A stretch of 64,000 nt of DNA from Pirellula sp. (GTDB taxonomy: Bacteria; Planctomycetota; Planctomycetia; Pirellulales; Lacipirellulaceae): assembly GCA_013822725.1 (NCBI GenBank), contig PNKX01000006.1, positions 125,549-189,548 on the forward strand, given 5' to 3'. This document shows positions 31,901 to 39,904 of this stretch, piece after piece (positions within the stretch are counted from its first letter, which is position 1; every line of letters starts with the position of its first letter). Under the pieces are notes generated by a model. The model did not search any database. It had not been told where the DNA came from and saw nothing but the letters and a program-made list of their open reading frames with translations. Made by a program: the position numbers and the translations under genes.

Positions 31901-32449
31901 ATGGAAGGTCAGTCGTCGCGCAATTCGCTCTTGGCGTCCGGAACGGTGATCGCGGCGCTGATCAGCGGCGTGACGGCGCTTGTCACCGCGCTGTTGCCGT
32001 GGTTGTTGCCGGAGAAGGCGCCGACGGGCGTGGAACCGGCGGCGATTGTCGCCATGCGGGACGCGCCAGCGAAAAGCGGCGTCCCCAATCTCACGATTGG
32101 CACGTGGACCATCGTCTCAAGCGTCGATGACGCCGGCAACGACTACGCGGGGAGCACGCTGCGGTTTCTCACGCAGCACGACCTCGGCGAACGCGTCGAG
32201 GCGAGCGGTTTCTTCGAGTGGAGGTTCGGCCAGCAGGCGCTCGGCCGCGAGCAAGTCGTCGCCACCTACGATCCGGCGACGCGGCAGCTGTTCATTGAGG
32301 GAAAGTACACCGACAACCCCGAGGTGCTCGCGCCTGGGTCGTTCTCAGCGGAACTCTCGGAGGATGGCCGGCAACTGGTGAATGGCCGGTGGGGGAATGT
32401 GCCTGGGGAGCGGGTTGGCATCCTGGGGACGTGGGAAGCCCGCCGTTAG
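31901..32449 (+). CDS. Hypothetical membrane-anchored protein
   Basis: 182 residues. After a short polar N-terminus, SGTVIAALISGVTALVTALL is a single transmembrane segment (about residues 13-33). The exposed part (about 65-182) looks beta-rich and lipocalin-like: GTWTIVSSVDDAGNDYAGSTL, ASGFFEWRFGQQ, VVATYDPATRQLFIEGKY, SFSAELSEDGRQLVNGRWG. No enzymatic motif is visible. ATG 31901 with GGAG 9 nt upstream is preferred over a start at 31721 that would add a cysteine- and arginine-rich segment. Function unknown; it may bind a small ligand at the membrane surface. Confidence 0.65.
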   Translation: MEGQSSRNSLLASGTVIAALISGVTALVTALLPWLLPEKAPTGVEPAAIVAMRDAPAKSGVPNLTIGTWTIVSSVDDAGNDYAGSTLRFLTQHDLGERVEASGFFEWRFGQQALGREQVVATYDPATRQLFIEGKYTDNPEVLAPGSFSAELSEDGRQLVNGRWGNVPGERVGILGTWEARR

Positions 32450-32656
32450 GAATCAGCAATTGTTGATGCTCTTTTCGCTAAGGCTGGCCGTTGCTCTGCG
32501 CTGGAACGAATCGTGGCGACGGCCGCTGATTCAGCTTATAATGCACTTCTAGCGAACAGAGGCGAGACGGTTGGCCACGTCGCCTTGCGGCCTGTCAGAT
32601 GCGGCTGACAGATCAAGCCGAACTTGTCCACTTCTCAAGGCGACAGTGAGGAAGAA

Positions 32657-33265
32657 ATGAGGCGATTTTTTTCGCGAGCATGGCTCGCGGCAGCCGTGGC
32701 GTTGGCCTCAACGGCCATCAACGCGGCGAACTACGACGAAACATTGTTGGGGGATCTTTCCGGCGTCCCCGCGACCCCGACGACTTGGAATTTAGCGGCT
32801 GGGGCCAACGTCCTGAAGGGTTCGGCCGGCACGTCGAGCGACTACGACATTTTCTCGCTCACGATTCCCGCCGGGCATCGGCTTGATTCGCTGACTCTCG
32901 ACGCCTACCAGAACCAGGGATACGCATCATTCCTTGGCATTCAAGCGGGAACGACGTGGACGGCTGGCTTGGGATGGTCCGTGGATGGCAACGCGCTGCT
33001 GGGCTACGACCTGTTCGACATTGGTTTCGTAGGAACAAACCGTTTGCCCGACATTGCGTTGAACGGCAACACGATTGGTCCGCAGTTTACGCCGCCGTTG
33101 GGAAGCGGGACCTACACGATGCTGCTACAGGATACGGGCAGCACCTACGGCTACCAATTCACGTTCAACGTCTCGGCCGTGCCGGAGCCGGCGACGCTGG
33201 GGCTAGCGGCCGTTGGTTTGATCGGCATTGCTAGATTTGCCCGCCGCGCTGATCGCGTGCAATGA
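32657..33265 (+). CDS. PEP-CTERM sorted extracellular protein
   Basis: 202 residues. Signal peptide MRRFFSRAWLAAAVALASTA, then a beta-rich mature region with SDYDIFSLTIPAGHRLDSLTL that resembles pre-peptidase C-type or related beta-sandwich domains, and a C-terminal sorting signal VPEPATLGLAAVGLIGIARF followed by basic residues. PEP-CTERM proteins are processed by exosortase and usually reach the exopolysaccharide-rich surface. GAGG lies before ATG 32657. It stands alone between the membrane-anchored protein and the SDR gene. The function of the mature domain is not known. Confidence 0.85.
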   Translation: MRRFFSRAWLAAAVALASTAINAANYDETLLGDLSGVPATPTTWNLAAGANVLKGSAGTSSDYDIFSLTIPAGHRLDSLTLDAYQNQGYASFLGIQAGTTWTAGLGWSVDGNALLGYDLFDIGFVGTNRLPDIALNGNTIGPQFTPPLGSGTYTMLLQDTGSTYGYQFTFNVSAVPEPATLGLAAVGLIGIARFARRADRVQ

Positions 33266-33297
33266 TAAGAGCGAGTCGCAGCTCGTTGTAGCATTTC

Positions 33298-33383
33298 CAG
33301 CCCCGGGCTCCGCCCGGGGGTAGCATCACGCGCGACGACGCCTACCGGAATAGAAACCGACCTCCGGGCGAAGCCCGGGGCTG
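33298..33383. repeat. Family A palindromic intergenic repeat, copy 3
   Basis: 86 bp from CAGCCCCGGGCTCCGCCCGG to GGGCGAAGCCCGGGGCTG. The middle contains the conserved ACCGGAAT and CCGAC words. It lies 32 bp after the PEP-CTERM gene. Confidence 0.85.
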
Positions 33384-33428
33384 CAAGGATGCACGCGGGC
33401 TCTGAGATCGCACTTGCCACTCAATACA

Positions 33429-33460
33429 AACAGCCCTGACCAAGACTGGTCAGGGCTGTT
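33429..33460 (-). terminator. Terminator-like hairpin after the SDR gene
   Basis: AACAGCCCTGACCA and TGGTCAGGGCTGTT form a perfect 14-bp stem with a 4-nt loop, 41 bp past the SDR stop. The T-run is weak on both strands (TGTTTGTATT on the minus strand). Confidence 0.7.
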
Positions 33461-33501
33461 GGCGTTAACGGGTACGGCGTTGTCCGATTACGGAGCTGAG
33501 A

Positions 33502-34257
33502 TCAAGTGAAGCCGCCGCCGACGCGGATCGCATCGCCGGTGACCCAACCCGATTCGCTCGACGCGAGGAACGCCACGACGGGACCGACGTCTTGCGGCTG
33601 GCCGATGCGGCCAAGCGGCGTTTGAGCTTCGGTGAGCTTGCGGAAATCGCTGTCGTGGGCCGTGATTTGGGCGGTTTGCGTTCCTTCCGTCTCGATCATC
33701 CCGGGGTTGACCGAATTGACGCGAATGCCGCGCGGGCCGAGTTCTTTTGCCAGCGAGCGGGTGATCGCGTCGACCGACGCTTTCGTCGCGCTGTAAACGG
33801 CGGTTTGCGGTAAGGCAGTCGTCGAGACGATCGAACTAATGTTGATGATGCTGCCGCCGCCGTCGCCGAAGAGTTTTACTGCTTCCTGCGTCGCGAGCAG
33901 TAGGCCGAGGACGTTGAGATTGAATTGCTTGTGAAAGTGCTCGGGCGTGATCGCTTCGATGCCGGCAAACTCGTAGATGCCGGCGTTGTTTACGAGGATG
34001 TCGAGCTTGCCGTAGGCCTTCTTGGCTTCGGCGAAGAGCTTTACCACGTCGGTCGGGTCGGCGACGTTGGCGCCGACGGCGACGGCCTTACCTCCCTTGG
34101 CGGTGATCTCGCTCACGACCTTGTCGGCGCCACTCTTGCTGCTGGAGTAATTGACGACGACTGAGGCGCCTTGAGAGGCAAGTTCTTTAGCGATGGCGGC
34201 GCCGATGCCCTTCGAGGCTCCGGTAACGAGGGCAACTTTTCCGGCGAGAGTAGGCAT
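33502..34257 (-). CDS. SDR family NAD(P)-dependent oxidoreductase (3-oxoacyl-ACP-reductase-like)
   Basis: 251 residues, a classical short-chain dehydrogenase. ALVTGASKGIGAAIAKELA is the TGxxxGIG cofactor motif. VVVNYSSSKSGADKV suggests NADP preference. DILVNNAGIYEF is the NNAG motif. The catalytic set is NISSIVS (Ser), YSATKAS (Tyr and Lys). The C-terminus has VNPGMIETEGT and FLASSESGWVTGDAIRVGGG. The protein resembles FabG or glucose-1-dehydrogenase-type enzymes; with a dedicated TetR regulator it more likely reduces or detoxifies an aldehyde or ketone than acts in housekeeping fatty acid synthesis. Divergent from the TetR gene with a shared operator region. Confidence 0.9.
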   Translation of the reverse strand: MPTLAGKVALVTGASKGIGAAIAKELASQGASVVVNYSSSKSGADKVVSEITAKGGKAVAVGANVADPTDVVKLFAEAKKAYGKLDILVNNAGIYEFAGIEAITPEHFHKQFNLNVLGLLLATQEAVKLFGDGGGSIINISSIVSTTALPQTAVYSATKASVDAITRSLAKELGPRGIRVNSVNPGMIETEGTQTAQITAHDSDFRKLTEAQTPLGRIGQPQDVGPVVAFLASSESGWVTGDAIRVGGGFT

Positions 34258-34314
34258 GGGTAGGGTTCCTTATACGGGGCGGGTGAGTTGGCGGGAAGTT
34301 TGACCGTGATTCTA

Positions 34315-34360
34315 CCCCCTGGCGGAGCCAGGGGCCGATCAGCCGAAAGATCGGCTGCAG
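34315..34360. repeat. Relic right arm of a family A repeat plus a second hairpin
   Basis: CCCCTGGC-GGA-GCCAGGGG (34316-34334) matches the right arm of family A. It runs into GCCGATC-N8-GATCGGC (34334-34355). It lies in the SDR/TetR promoter region, upstream of the SDR start. Confidence 0.6.
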
Positions 34361-34404
34361 GCGATCATTGGAACTGGTTACGCAGGGGAGCGGAAAGAGT
34401 TCTG

Positions 34405-34469
34405 TACCGTTCAGTAAAAAAATATCCGGTTCGCTCGGCACGGCAAGTGCTATAATTTACTGAACGGTA
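34405..34469. promoter_or_regulatory. Paired operator for the TetR regulator with -10 box
   Basis: TACCGTTCAGTAAA at 34405-34418 and its perfect inverted copy TTTACTGAACGGTA at 34456-34469 flank 37 bp. TATAAT at 34451-34456 abuts the second copy and is a good -10 for the TetR gene. Sites of the type ACTGAAC..GTTCAGT are known for TetR repressors. Autorepression together with repression of the SDR gene is the likely role. Confidence 0.8.
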
Positions 34470-34488
34470 AAAAAGTCGGAGTTTTCCC

Positions 34489-35073
34489 ATGCCTGTTGGC
34501 AGACCACGCAGTTTCGACGCGGACAAAGCGCTGGAGAAAGCCCTGCGCGTGTTCTGGCGGCGCGGATACGAAGGGGCGTCGCTCCCGGAATTGACCAAGG
34601 CGATGGGGATCAACCGGCCGAGCATGTATGCGACGTTCGGCAACAAGGAACAACTGTTCAAGAAAGCGGTCGATCGTTACTGCGTGGAGCCGACGGCTCA
34701 TTTGATGGAGTGCCTGGCAGCGCCGACGGTTCGTGAAGTCGCCGAGCGGCTGATCCGCGATACGGCTGAGAAGCTGGCGTGTCCGAAGAATCCGCGCGGC
34801 TGTCTGATTCTGCAAGGCGCCTTGGCGTGCGGGAAGGAATCTGATGCGATCCGCCGTGACCTCACGGCGCGGCGCGCTGAACGCGAGCGGGCGATCTGCG
34901 AGCGCTTTGCGCAAGCGAAGGCGAGTGAATTGCCTAAAGGCGTCGATGCTGATGATTTGGCGCGTTATGTCTCTACCGTCATGCAAGGCATGGCGGTTCA
35001 AGCGGCCAGCGGCGCGACGGGCGAAGAGTTGCTAGGCATTGCCGAGGTCGCGCTGCGAAACTGGCCGGCGTGA
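34489..35073 (+). CDS. TetR family transcriptional repressor
   Basis: 194 residues, normal TetR length. The N-terminal helix-turn-helix domain is GRPRSFDADKALEKALRVFW, then GYEGASLPELTKAMGINRPS and MYATFGNKEQLFKKAV, all typical. The C-terminal ligand domain has ACPKNPRGCLILQGALACG, a cysteine-bearing segment found in regulators that respond to electrophiles or aldehydes (NemR-like groups). GGAG lies 7 nt before the ATG. It is divergent from the SDR gene across 231 bp that hold a perfect paired operator. Ligand unknown. Confidence 0.9.
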   Translation: MPVGRPRSFDADKALEKALRVFWRRGYEGASLPELTKAMGINRPSMYATFGNKEQLFKKAVDRYCVEPTAHLMECLAAPTVREVAERLIRDTAEKLACPKNPRGCLILQGALACGKESDAIRRDLTARRAERERAICERFAQAKASELPKGVDADDLARYVSTVMQGMAVQAASGATGEELLGIAEVALRNWPA

Positions 35074-35100
35074 GCGACTCAATCGTTGCCGTCGTGATGA

Positions 35101-35799
35101 CTAATATCCGAAGTGCGCCGCAGCGTGGAGCTTCGCTTGCTCGTCGATCTCCAGCCCTTCGATATGGGCGGGGTCGAACGAGTGGTCGCGGGTGAGATGT
35201 TCCCAGTAGGTCATCCCAACGACGTCGGCTTCGGGGACGTCGATCGTTTTTAGCCAGATGCTCAATTCGTCGGCGTGGAGGCTGCGGAGCCATTTGCTCG
35301 GCGGGCGACCGTGGCGGGCGCGGCGCTTCTCGCTCGGTTCGTGCTCGTCGAAGTCGAGCGACGGATTGGGCGCCGCGGCGTCGGCCGTTGATGCGGCGAC
35401 CAATTCCTCAGATTCGTCTGACTTCGTGGCGGTTGACGAGCTCTTCTCGGCAGCGAGCGCTTCTTCCGCCTTAAGCGTCGGCTTGCGGCGGCGGACTTCG
35501 GCGGGAACGATCGCGTCGTCGAGGTACCCCTCTTGGGCGGGAGCGAGTTCACCCGTCTCCATGCGGACCGGCGTGGTGATGCCGCTCAACTTCCACTGGC
35601 CGTCGACGAACGTTTCGCGTTCGAACCAGCGCCAAACGCCGTTGTCGGCCAGCCGCCAGTGGGTCGGCAGCGCGGCGGCGGGGTTCTTGTCGTCGCGCAT
35701 CATTGCCGCGGCGAGTTCGTCGAGGCCGTAAACTTTCAGACGGTCGGCGAGGGTGAACAGGCCGAAGCTGAACCAAAAGGCAAAGTGGCGGCGATTCAT
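35101..35799 (-). CDS. Hypothetical protein with disordered centre
   Basis: 232 residues from ATG 35799; the frame extends to 35868, into a repeat, and is not used. The N-terminus MNRRHFAFWFSFGLFTLADR carries a hydrophobic stretch and looks like a Tat-like or signal-anchor start, but is short. A W-rich domain follows (THWRLADNGVWRWFERET.. QWKLSGIT). Residues 110-160 are Ala/Glu/Ser-rich and probably disordered. The C-terminal part, ADELSIWLKTIDVPEADVVG and MTYWEHLTRDHSFDP, is conserved-looking. Not recognised. Confidence 0.6.
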   Translation of the reverse strand: MNRRHFAFWFSFGLFTLADRLKVYGLDELAAAMMRDDKNPAAALPTHWRLADNGVWRWFERETFVDGQWKLSGITTPVRMETGELAPAQEGYLDDAIVPAEVRRRKPTLKAEEALAAEKSSSTATKSDESEELVAASTADAAAPNPSLDFDEHEPSEKRRARHGRPPSKWLRSLHADELSIWLKTIDVPEADVVGMTYWEHLTRDHSFDPAHIEGLEIDEQAKLHAAAHFGY

Positions 35800-35834
35800 G
35801 GCGCGGGAGAGAGTTAGCAGGCGGGATGTTAGGT

Positions 35835-35920
35835 CAGCCCCGGGCTCCGCCCGGGGGTAGCGCCACATGGGGCGACGCCATTCGGAATGGATGCCGACCC
35901 CCCGGCGGAGCCGGGGGCTG
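35835..35920. repeat. Family A palindromic intergenic repeat, copy 4
   Basis: 86 bp from CAGCCCCGGGCTCCGCCCGG to CCCCCGGCGGAGCCGGGGGC plus TG, with GGCGACGCCATTCGGAATGG in the middle. It lies just upstream of the hypothetical protein gene at 35101-35799. Confidence 0.85.
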
Positions 35921-36144
35921 CAGAGGGCGATTGAAGTTTAGGTTGAGCGTGCGTGCGTGAGCCGTGAACTCGACCCCGCATAGGCAGGAGAATCGTTTCA
36001 ACCGGAATGGCCGCAGGTGTCGGCGGCCGCCGCGGCACGATATAGTGGCGACAGGACGGAGCTGCGCCGTTCGCCTATGTTGCGAGGCCCAAGCTCTTGG
36101 GAATTTCCGGCCTATCGGGTGCTAAGCCTGAAGGAGAAACCGAG

Positions 36145-36915
36145 ATGACGCTATTTCGCTCCCCTGAACGACGGATGTGGTTGAATTCGTTAGCGTTGTT
36201 GCTGGGGTTGCGTTTGTTGACAGGAGCCCTGCCGCTGGCGGGCGCCGCTGAGTCGTCCGGCGAGTGGATTGTACTGACAGGCGGACCGTCGCTCGACGCG
36301 TGGCAGGAAGACCACACCGGCTGGTCGTTGGCCGGCGACGTGAAACTCAATCCCGAGCATCCGCGACAGCTGGTTGCGGTTTCCGGCGACGGCGTCTTGG
36401 TGAGCGACGGCGACGCAGTGAACTTCTACACGCGGCAGGAGTTTCAGGACGTCGAACTGAAGTGCGAGTTCTTCGTTCCGGAAGGTTCGAACTCGGGCGT
36501 GAAGCTCGACGGGTTATACGAAATTCAGATTCGCGACACCCACGATATGAAAGAATTGACCGGCGACATGTGCGGCGGAGTCTACCCGCGAGCCAAGCTG
36601 GAGCCGCGGTATACGCATATCGATGAGGGAGTGGCGCCGAGTGAGAACGCCGCGAAGCCGGCCGGCGAGTGGCAGACGCTGCAGTTGACGTTTTATTCGC
36701 CGCGATTCGATGACGCCGGGAAGAAGATTGAGAATGCACGTTTTGAGCATGTGCTGCTCAATGGCATAGAGGTCCATAAGCTGGTCGAGCTTCTCTATCC
36801 GACCGGCGCCGCGTGGAACATGATGCCTGAAGTGCCGCGCGGGCCGCTGATGCTGCAAGGGGATCATGGACCGGTGGCATTTCGCAGCATTCAAGTGCGG
36901 CCGCTAAGCAAGTAG
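36145..36915 (+). CDS. DUF1080 (3-keto-disaccharide hydrolase-like) secreted protein
   Basis: 256 residues. A signal peptide covers about 1-35 (LALLLGLRLLTGALPLAGAA). The DUF1080 domain (LamG/concanavalin-like jelly roll) spans about 40-250: SLDAWQEDHTGWSL, LVSDGDAVNFYTRQEFQDVELKCEF, FVPEGSNSGVKLDGLYEIQI, and PRGPLMLQGDHGPVAFRSI. GNSGV, YEIQI and LQGDHG are family hallmarks. The family is expanded in planctomycetes and is thought to act on glycans; the hydrolase name comes from a structural relative. AAGGAG lies 8 nt before ATG 36145. Precedes hrpB closely on the same strand, perhaps by chance. Confidence 0.85.
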   Translation: MTLFRSPERRMWLNSLALLLGLRLLTGALPLAGAAESSGEWIVLTGGPSLDAWQEDHTGWSLAGDVKLNPEHPRQLVAVSGDGVLVSDGDAVNFYTRQEFQDVELKCEFFVPEGSNSGVKLDGLYEIQIRDTHDMKELTGDMCGGVYPRAKLEPRYTHIDEGVAPSENAAKPAGEWQTLQLTFYSPRFDDAGKKIENARFEHVLLNGIEVHKLVELLYPTGAAWNMMPEVPRGPLMLQGDHGPVAFRSIQVRPLSK

Positions 36916-36935
36916 ACGGGCGGTTGCCGTTACTC

Positions 36936-39488
36936 ATGAGCGACAAGCTCCCCGCTGATCTGCTGCTTGATTTACCTGTCGCCGGTGCGCTGCTGCAGAT
37001 TATCGCGACGTCGCGAAGCGGAGCCGTGGTGGTGACGGCGCCTCCTGGTTCGGGCAAGACGATGCTCGTCCCGGCGGCGGTGATGGACGATTTGCCGGCG
37101 GGACAAAAGCTCGCGCTCATTCAACCCCGGCGACTGGCGGCACGCGCCGTGGCGCGGCAGATCGCGCGTCTACGCGGGGCGCGGCTGGGCGGCGAGGTCG
37201 GCTATCTCGTGCGGTTCGACGCCTGCGTCAGTCGCGAGACGCGGCTGGTGGTCGAGACGACCGGTATCATGCTGCGGCGGTTGCTCGATGATATTTCGCT
37301 GGAAGGCATCGGCGCCGTCGTGCTCGACGAGTTCCACGAGCGAACAATCGAGATGGATCTCGTGCTCGGGCTGCTGGTACGGGTGCGCCAGACGTTGCGG
37401 CCCGATCTGCGGATTGTCGTGATGAGCGCCACGCTCGCTGCGGAACCGGTGGCGAAGCTGCTTGGCGACTGCCCCGTGATTCATGCCGAGGGGCGGCGAT
37501 TTCCGGTGAGCGTTCGCTACCAGCGGCGCGGCGAGCAGCGTGAGCTTCCCGATTTGGTGGCGGCGACGGTTCCTGAAGCATTGCGTGAGACCGACGGCCA
37601 CGTGCTGGTCTTCCTGCCAGGCGTCGGCGAGATTATGCGGTGTGAAGCGGCGCTGGCGCCATTGGCGGAACGGCAGGGGCACGCGCTGCTAAAACTCTTT
37701 GGCGATTTGCCGCCGGAGGAGCAAGATCGCGCGCTGCTCGACACGGGGCAGCGGAAGATCATTCTGTCGACGAATGTGGCGGAGACTTCGCTCACGATTC
37801 CTGGCGTGACGGCGGTCATTGATTCCGGCCAAGCGCGGCAGTTGCGCGTGGCGCTGGCGACGGGGCTGCCGCGATTGGAACTTGTGCCGATCTCACAAGC
37901 GTCGGCCGAGCAGCGCGCGGGTCGCGCGGGACGCACAGCCCCCGGCGTCTGCTGGCGGCTCTGGGAGGAGGCGACCCACCGGCATCGCTCGGCGGCTGAA
38001 ACGCCCGAGGCGCTGCGGAGCGATTTGGCGGAGCCGCTCTTGCAGTTGCTCACGCTGGGAGAACTCGACGAGTTTCCTTGGCTCGACGCGCCGCCGACGG
38101 AGGCGATCGAGAACGCGCGGCGGTTGCTACGATTGCTCGGCGCCATCGACGACGCCAATCGGGTGACGCCGCTCGGGAAAGAATTGTCGCGGTTGCCGGC
38201 CCATCCCCGGTTGGGGCGATTGCTGCTTGCGGGGGCGCATCACGGCGTGCTGCGCGAGACGTCGATCGCGGCGGCGCTCCTCTCGGAGCGCGATCCCTTT
38301 CGGATCGGCGACCAAGGGCGACGCGGGCCGCGCGATCATCAAACGGTGCGCACGCGATCAGACGTCGTCGATCGGGTGGCGGCGCTGCAGGCGTTTCACG
38401 GCGGGATGCGGCTGGCCGATCCGGCGCTGGAACTGCACCACGTCGGCGCCCGCAATGTGCTGCGGTCGGCGGAGCAGCTTTATCGGCTCGTTGACAGTGA
38501 ACTCGGGCCCCGCAGCGAGACGCCGGAGATCAGCTTGATGCAAGCGCTGCTCGAGGCGTTTCCCGATCGGTTGGCGAAGCTGCGCGGCGGGACGCAAGAT
38601 CGGGCGACGATGGTCGGCGGCCGCGGCGTGCGGCTCGACGGCGGCTCGCGCGTGCGCGGCGAGTCGCTGTTGCTGGCGATCGACCTCAACGACGCCGGCG
38701 GTGAAGCGCGAGCGCGCCTAGCGTCGGCTGTCGATCGCGAATGGTTGCCGGCGGAATTGCTCTCGACGCGTGAGGAGCTGTTCTACAATTCGACCCGCGG
38801 GCAGGTGGAAGCGCGCTCGCGCACCTACTGGGCCGATTTGCTGCTCGAAGAAACGCCGGTAGCGATCAGCGATCCGATCGCTGCTGGCGCGATCCTCGCG
38901 AAGGAAGCGCTGCCGCAGTTGGCGCGGTTCCTGCCGGCGGCTGACTCCGCGGCGGGAAGTTTTCTGGCTCGCGTCCGCTGGCTGACGGCGTCGCTACCCG
39001 ATTTGGAGCTGCCAACGTTCGACGACGCCGAAATCGCGGCGATGTTGCCCGACGTCTGCATTGGACTCCGGTCGCTCGACGACATTCGGACCGCCGACTG
39101 GATGTCGCGCTTGCAGCAGCGCGTGGGGTACGAGCGGATTGCAGAGATCGAACGGCTGGCGCCGCGGGAGTTCGAACTTTCGAACGGCAATCGCCATCCG
39201 CTCACTTACGAACCAGACCGACCGCCGCTTCTGGCGGTGAAAATTCAGGAACTGTTCGGCGTTCGCGAGACGCCGCGCATTGGCGGCGGCCGCGTCGCGG
39301 TGCTGCTGCACCTGCTCGGCCCTAACAAACGGCCGCAGCAGGTGACGGCCGACCTTGCCAGTTTTTGGGCCAACACCTATCCCGAGGTGAAGAAGGAACT
39401 ACGACGGCGCTATCCGAAACATGCCTGGCCTGACGACCCGCTGGCGACGCAAGCGACGCGGTCGGGGTTGAAGCGGGATATGAAGTGA
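36936..39488 (+). CDS. hrpB: ATP-dependent helicase HrpB
   Basis: 850 residues, normal for the DEAH-box helicase HrpB. Motifs in order: Walker A TAPPGSGKT (about 34-42), QPRRLAARAVA (Ia), VLDEFHERT with DEFH at 131-134 (motif II), MSATL (164-168, motif III), ILSTNVAETSLTIPGV (V) and SQASAEQRAGRAGRTAPG (VI). The C-terminal HrpB-specific domain contains LPAHPRLGRLLLAGAHHGV, YFNSTRGQVEAR-like YNSTRGQVEARSRTYWADLL and LARFLPAADS. HrpB is a putative RNA helicase of unknown physiological substrate. A TTG at 36924 extends the frame; ATG 36936 is preferred. It is 20 nt from the DUF1080 stop. Confidence 0.93.
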   Translation: MSDKLPADLLLDLPVAGALLQIIATSRSGAVVVTAPPGSGKTMLVPAAVMDDLPAGQKLALIQPRRLAARAVARQIARLRGARLGGEVGYLVRFDACVSRETRLVVETTGIMLRRLLDDISLEGIGAVVLDEFHERTIEMDLVLGLLVRVRQTLRPDLRIVVMSATLAAEPVAKLLGDCPVIHAEGRRFPVSVRYQRRGEQRELPDLVAATVPEALRETDGHVLVFLPGVGEIMRCEAALAPLAERQGHALLKLFGDLPPEEQDRALLDTGQRKIILSTNVAETSLTIPGVTAVIDSGQARQLRVALATGLPRLELVPISQASAEQRAGRAGRTAPGVCWRLWEEATHRHRSAAETPEALRSDLAEPLLQLLTLGELDEFPWLDAPPTEAIENARRLLRLLGAIDDANRVTPLGKELSRLPAHPRLGRLLLAGAHHGVLRETSIAAALLSERDPFRIGDQGRRGPRDHQTVRTRSDVVDRVAALQAFHGGMRLADPALELHHVGARNVLRSAEQLYRLVDSELGPRSETPEISLMQALLEAFPDRLAKLRGGTQDRATMVGGRGVRLDGGSRVRGESLLLAIDLNDAGGEARARLASAVDREWLPAELLSTREELFYNSTRGQVEARSRTYWADLLLEETPVAISDPIAAGAILAKEALPQLARFLPAADSAAGSFLARVRWLTASLPDLELPTFDDAEIAAMLPDVCIGLRSLDDIRTADWMSRLQQRVGYERIAEIERLAPREFELSNGNRHPLTYEPDRPPLLAVKIQELFGVRETPRIGGGRVAVLLHLLGPNKRPQQVTADLASFWANTYPEVKKELRRRYPKHAWPDDPLATQATRSGLKRDMK

Positions 39489-39498
39489 TGGGGGATTG

Positions 39499-39541
39499 GT
39501 GAGTGGTGAGTAGGTGAGTAGGTGAGTAGGTGAGTAGGTGG
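39499..39541. repeat. Tandem 8-bp GTGAGTAG repeat
   Basis: One GTGAGTGG followed by four GTGAGTAG-type units directly after hrpB. The regular 8-bp periodicity indicates slipped-strand expansion. No coding frame is supported. Confidence 0.75.
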
Positions 39542-39578
39542 CGGGGTGAAGTTCCGTTTGGGTATTAGAAGTCCGTCT

Positions 39579-39779
39579 TTGAGGCCCGCAGGGCCGACAG
39601 GTAATAGCCGGGGGCGTGAGCCCCCGGTTTCCGTTCGCAAGGAAACCAAGCCCCAACGGGGCGATACTTATTTCCGGATTACGACAGGACTGCCGCCCCC
39701 TCGGGGCTCCCATTGGTTACCTGATCGCTGTCCGGGGGCTTCCGCCCCCGGCTATTAAATTTCGCCCCTTTGGGGCTTC
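39579..39779. repeat. Family B composite palindromic repeat, copy 2
   Basis: Begins TTGAGGCCCGCAGGGCCGAC, continues with ATAGCCGGGGGCGTGAGCCC, a central AAGCCCCAACGGGGCGATAC, and the inverted counterparts CCGGGGGCTTCCGCCCCCGG and GCCCCTTTGGGGC. Same architecture as the copies at 10717 and 53662. The flanks of the gap (39489-39904) hold only this repeat and a tandem repeat. Confidence 0.75.
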
Positions 39780-39904
39780 GGATTGCGCGATGATATTTCG
39801 GCTCCTTGCCAATCTGCTTGGTTTGAAGATGCTTAGATGAACGCGCTGGCGCTGACGGCGCGCTCAATCACATTACATCGTCGAACAAATCAACAAAGGT
39901 TGGA

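Noticed and set aside
35800-35868. N-terminal extension of the hypothetical protein at 35101
   Set aside because: It would encode part of the family A repeat; ATG 35799 starts a natural N-terminus.
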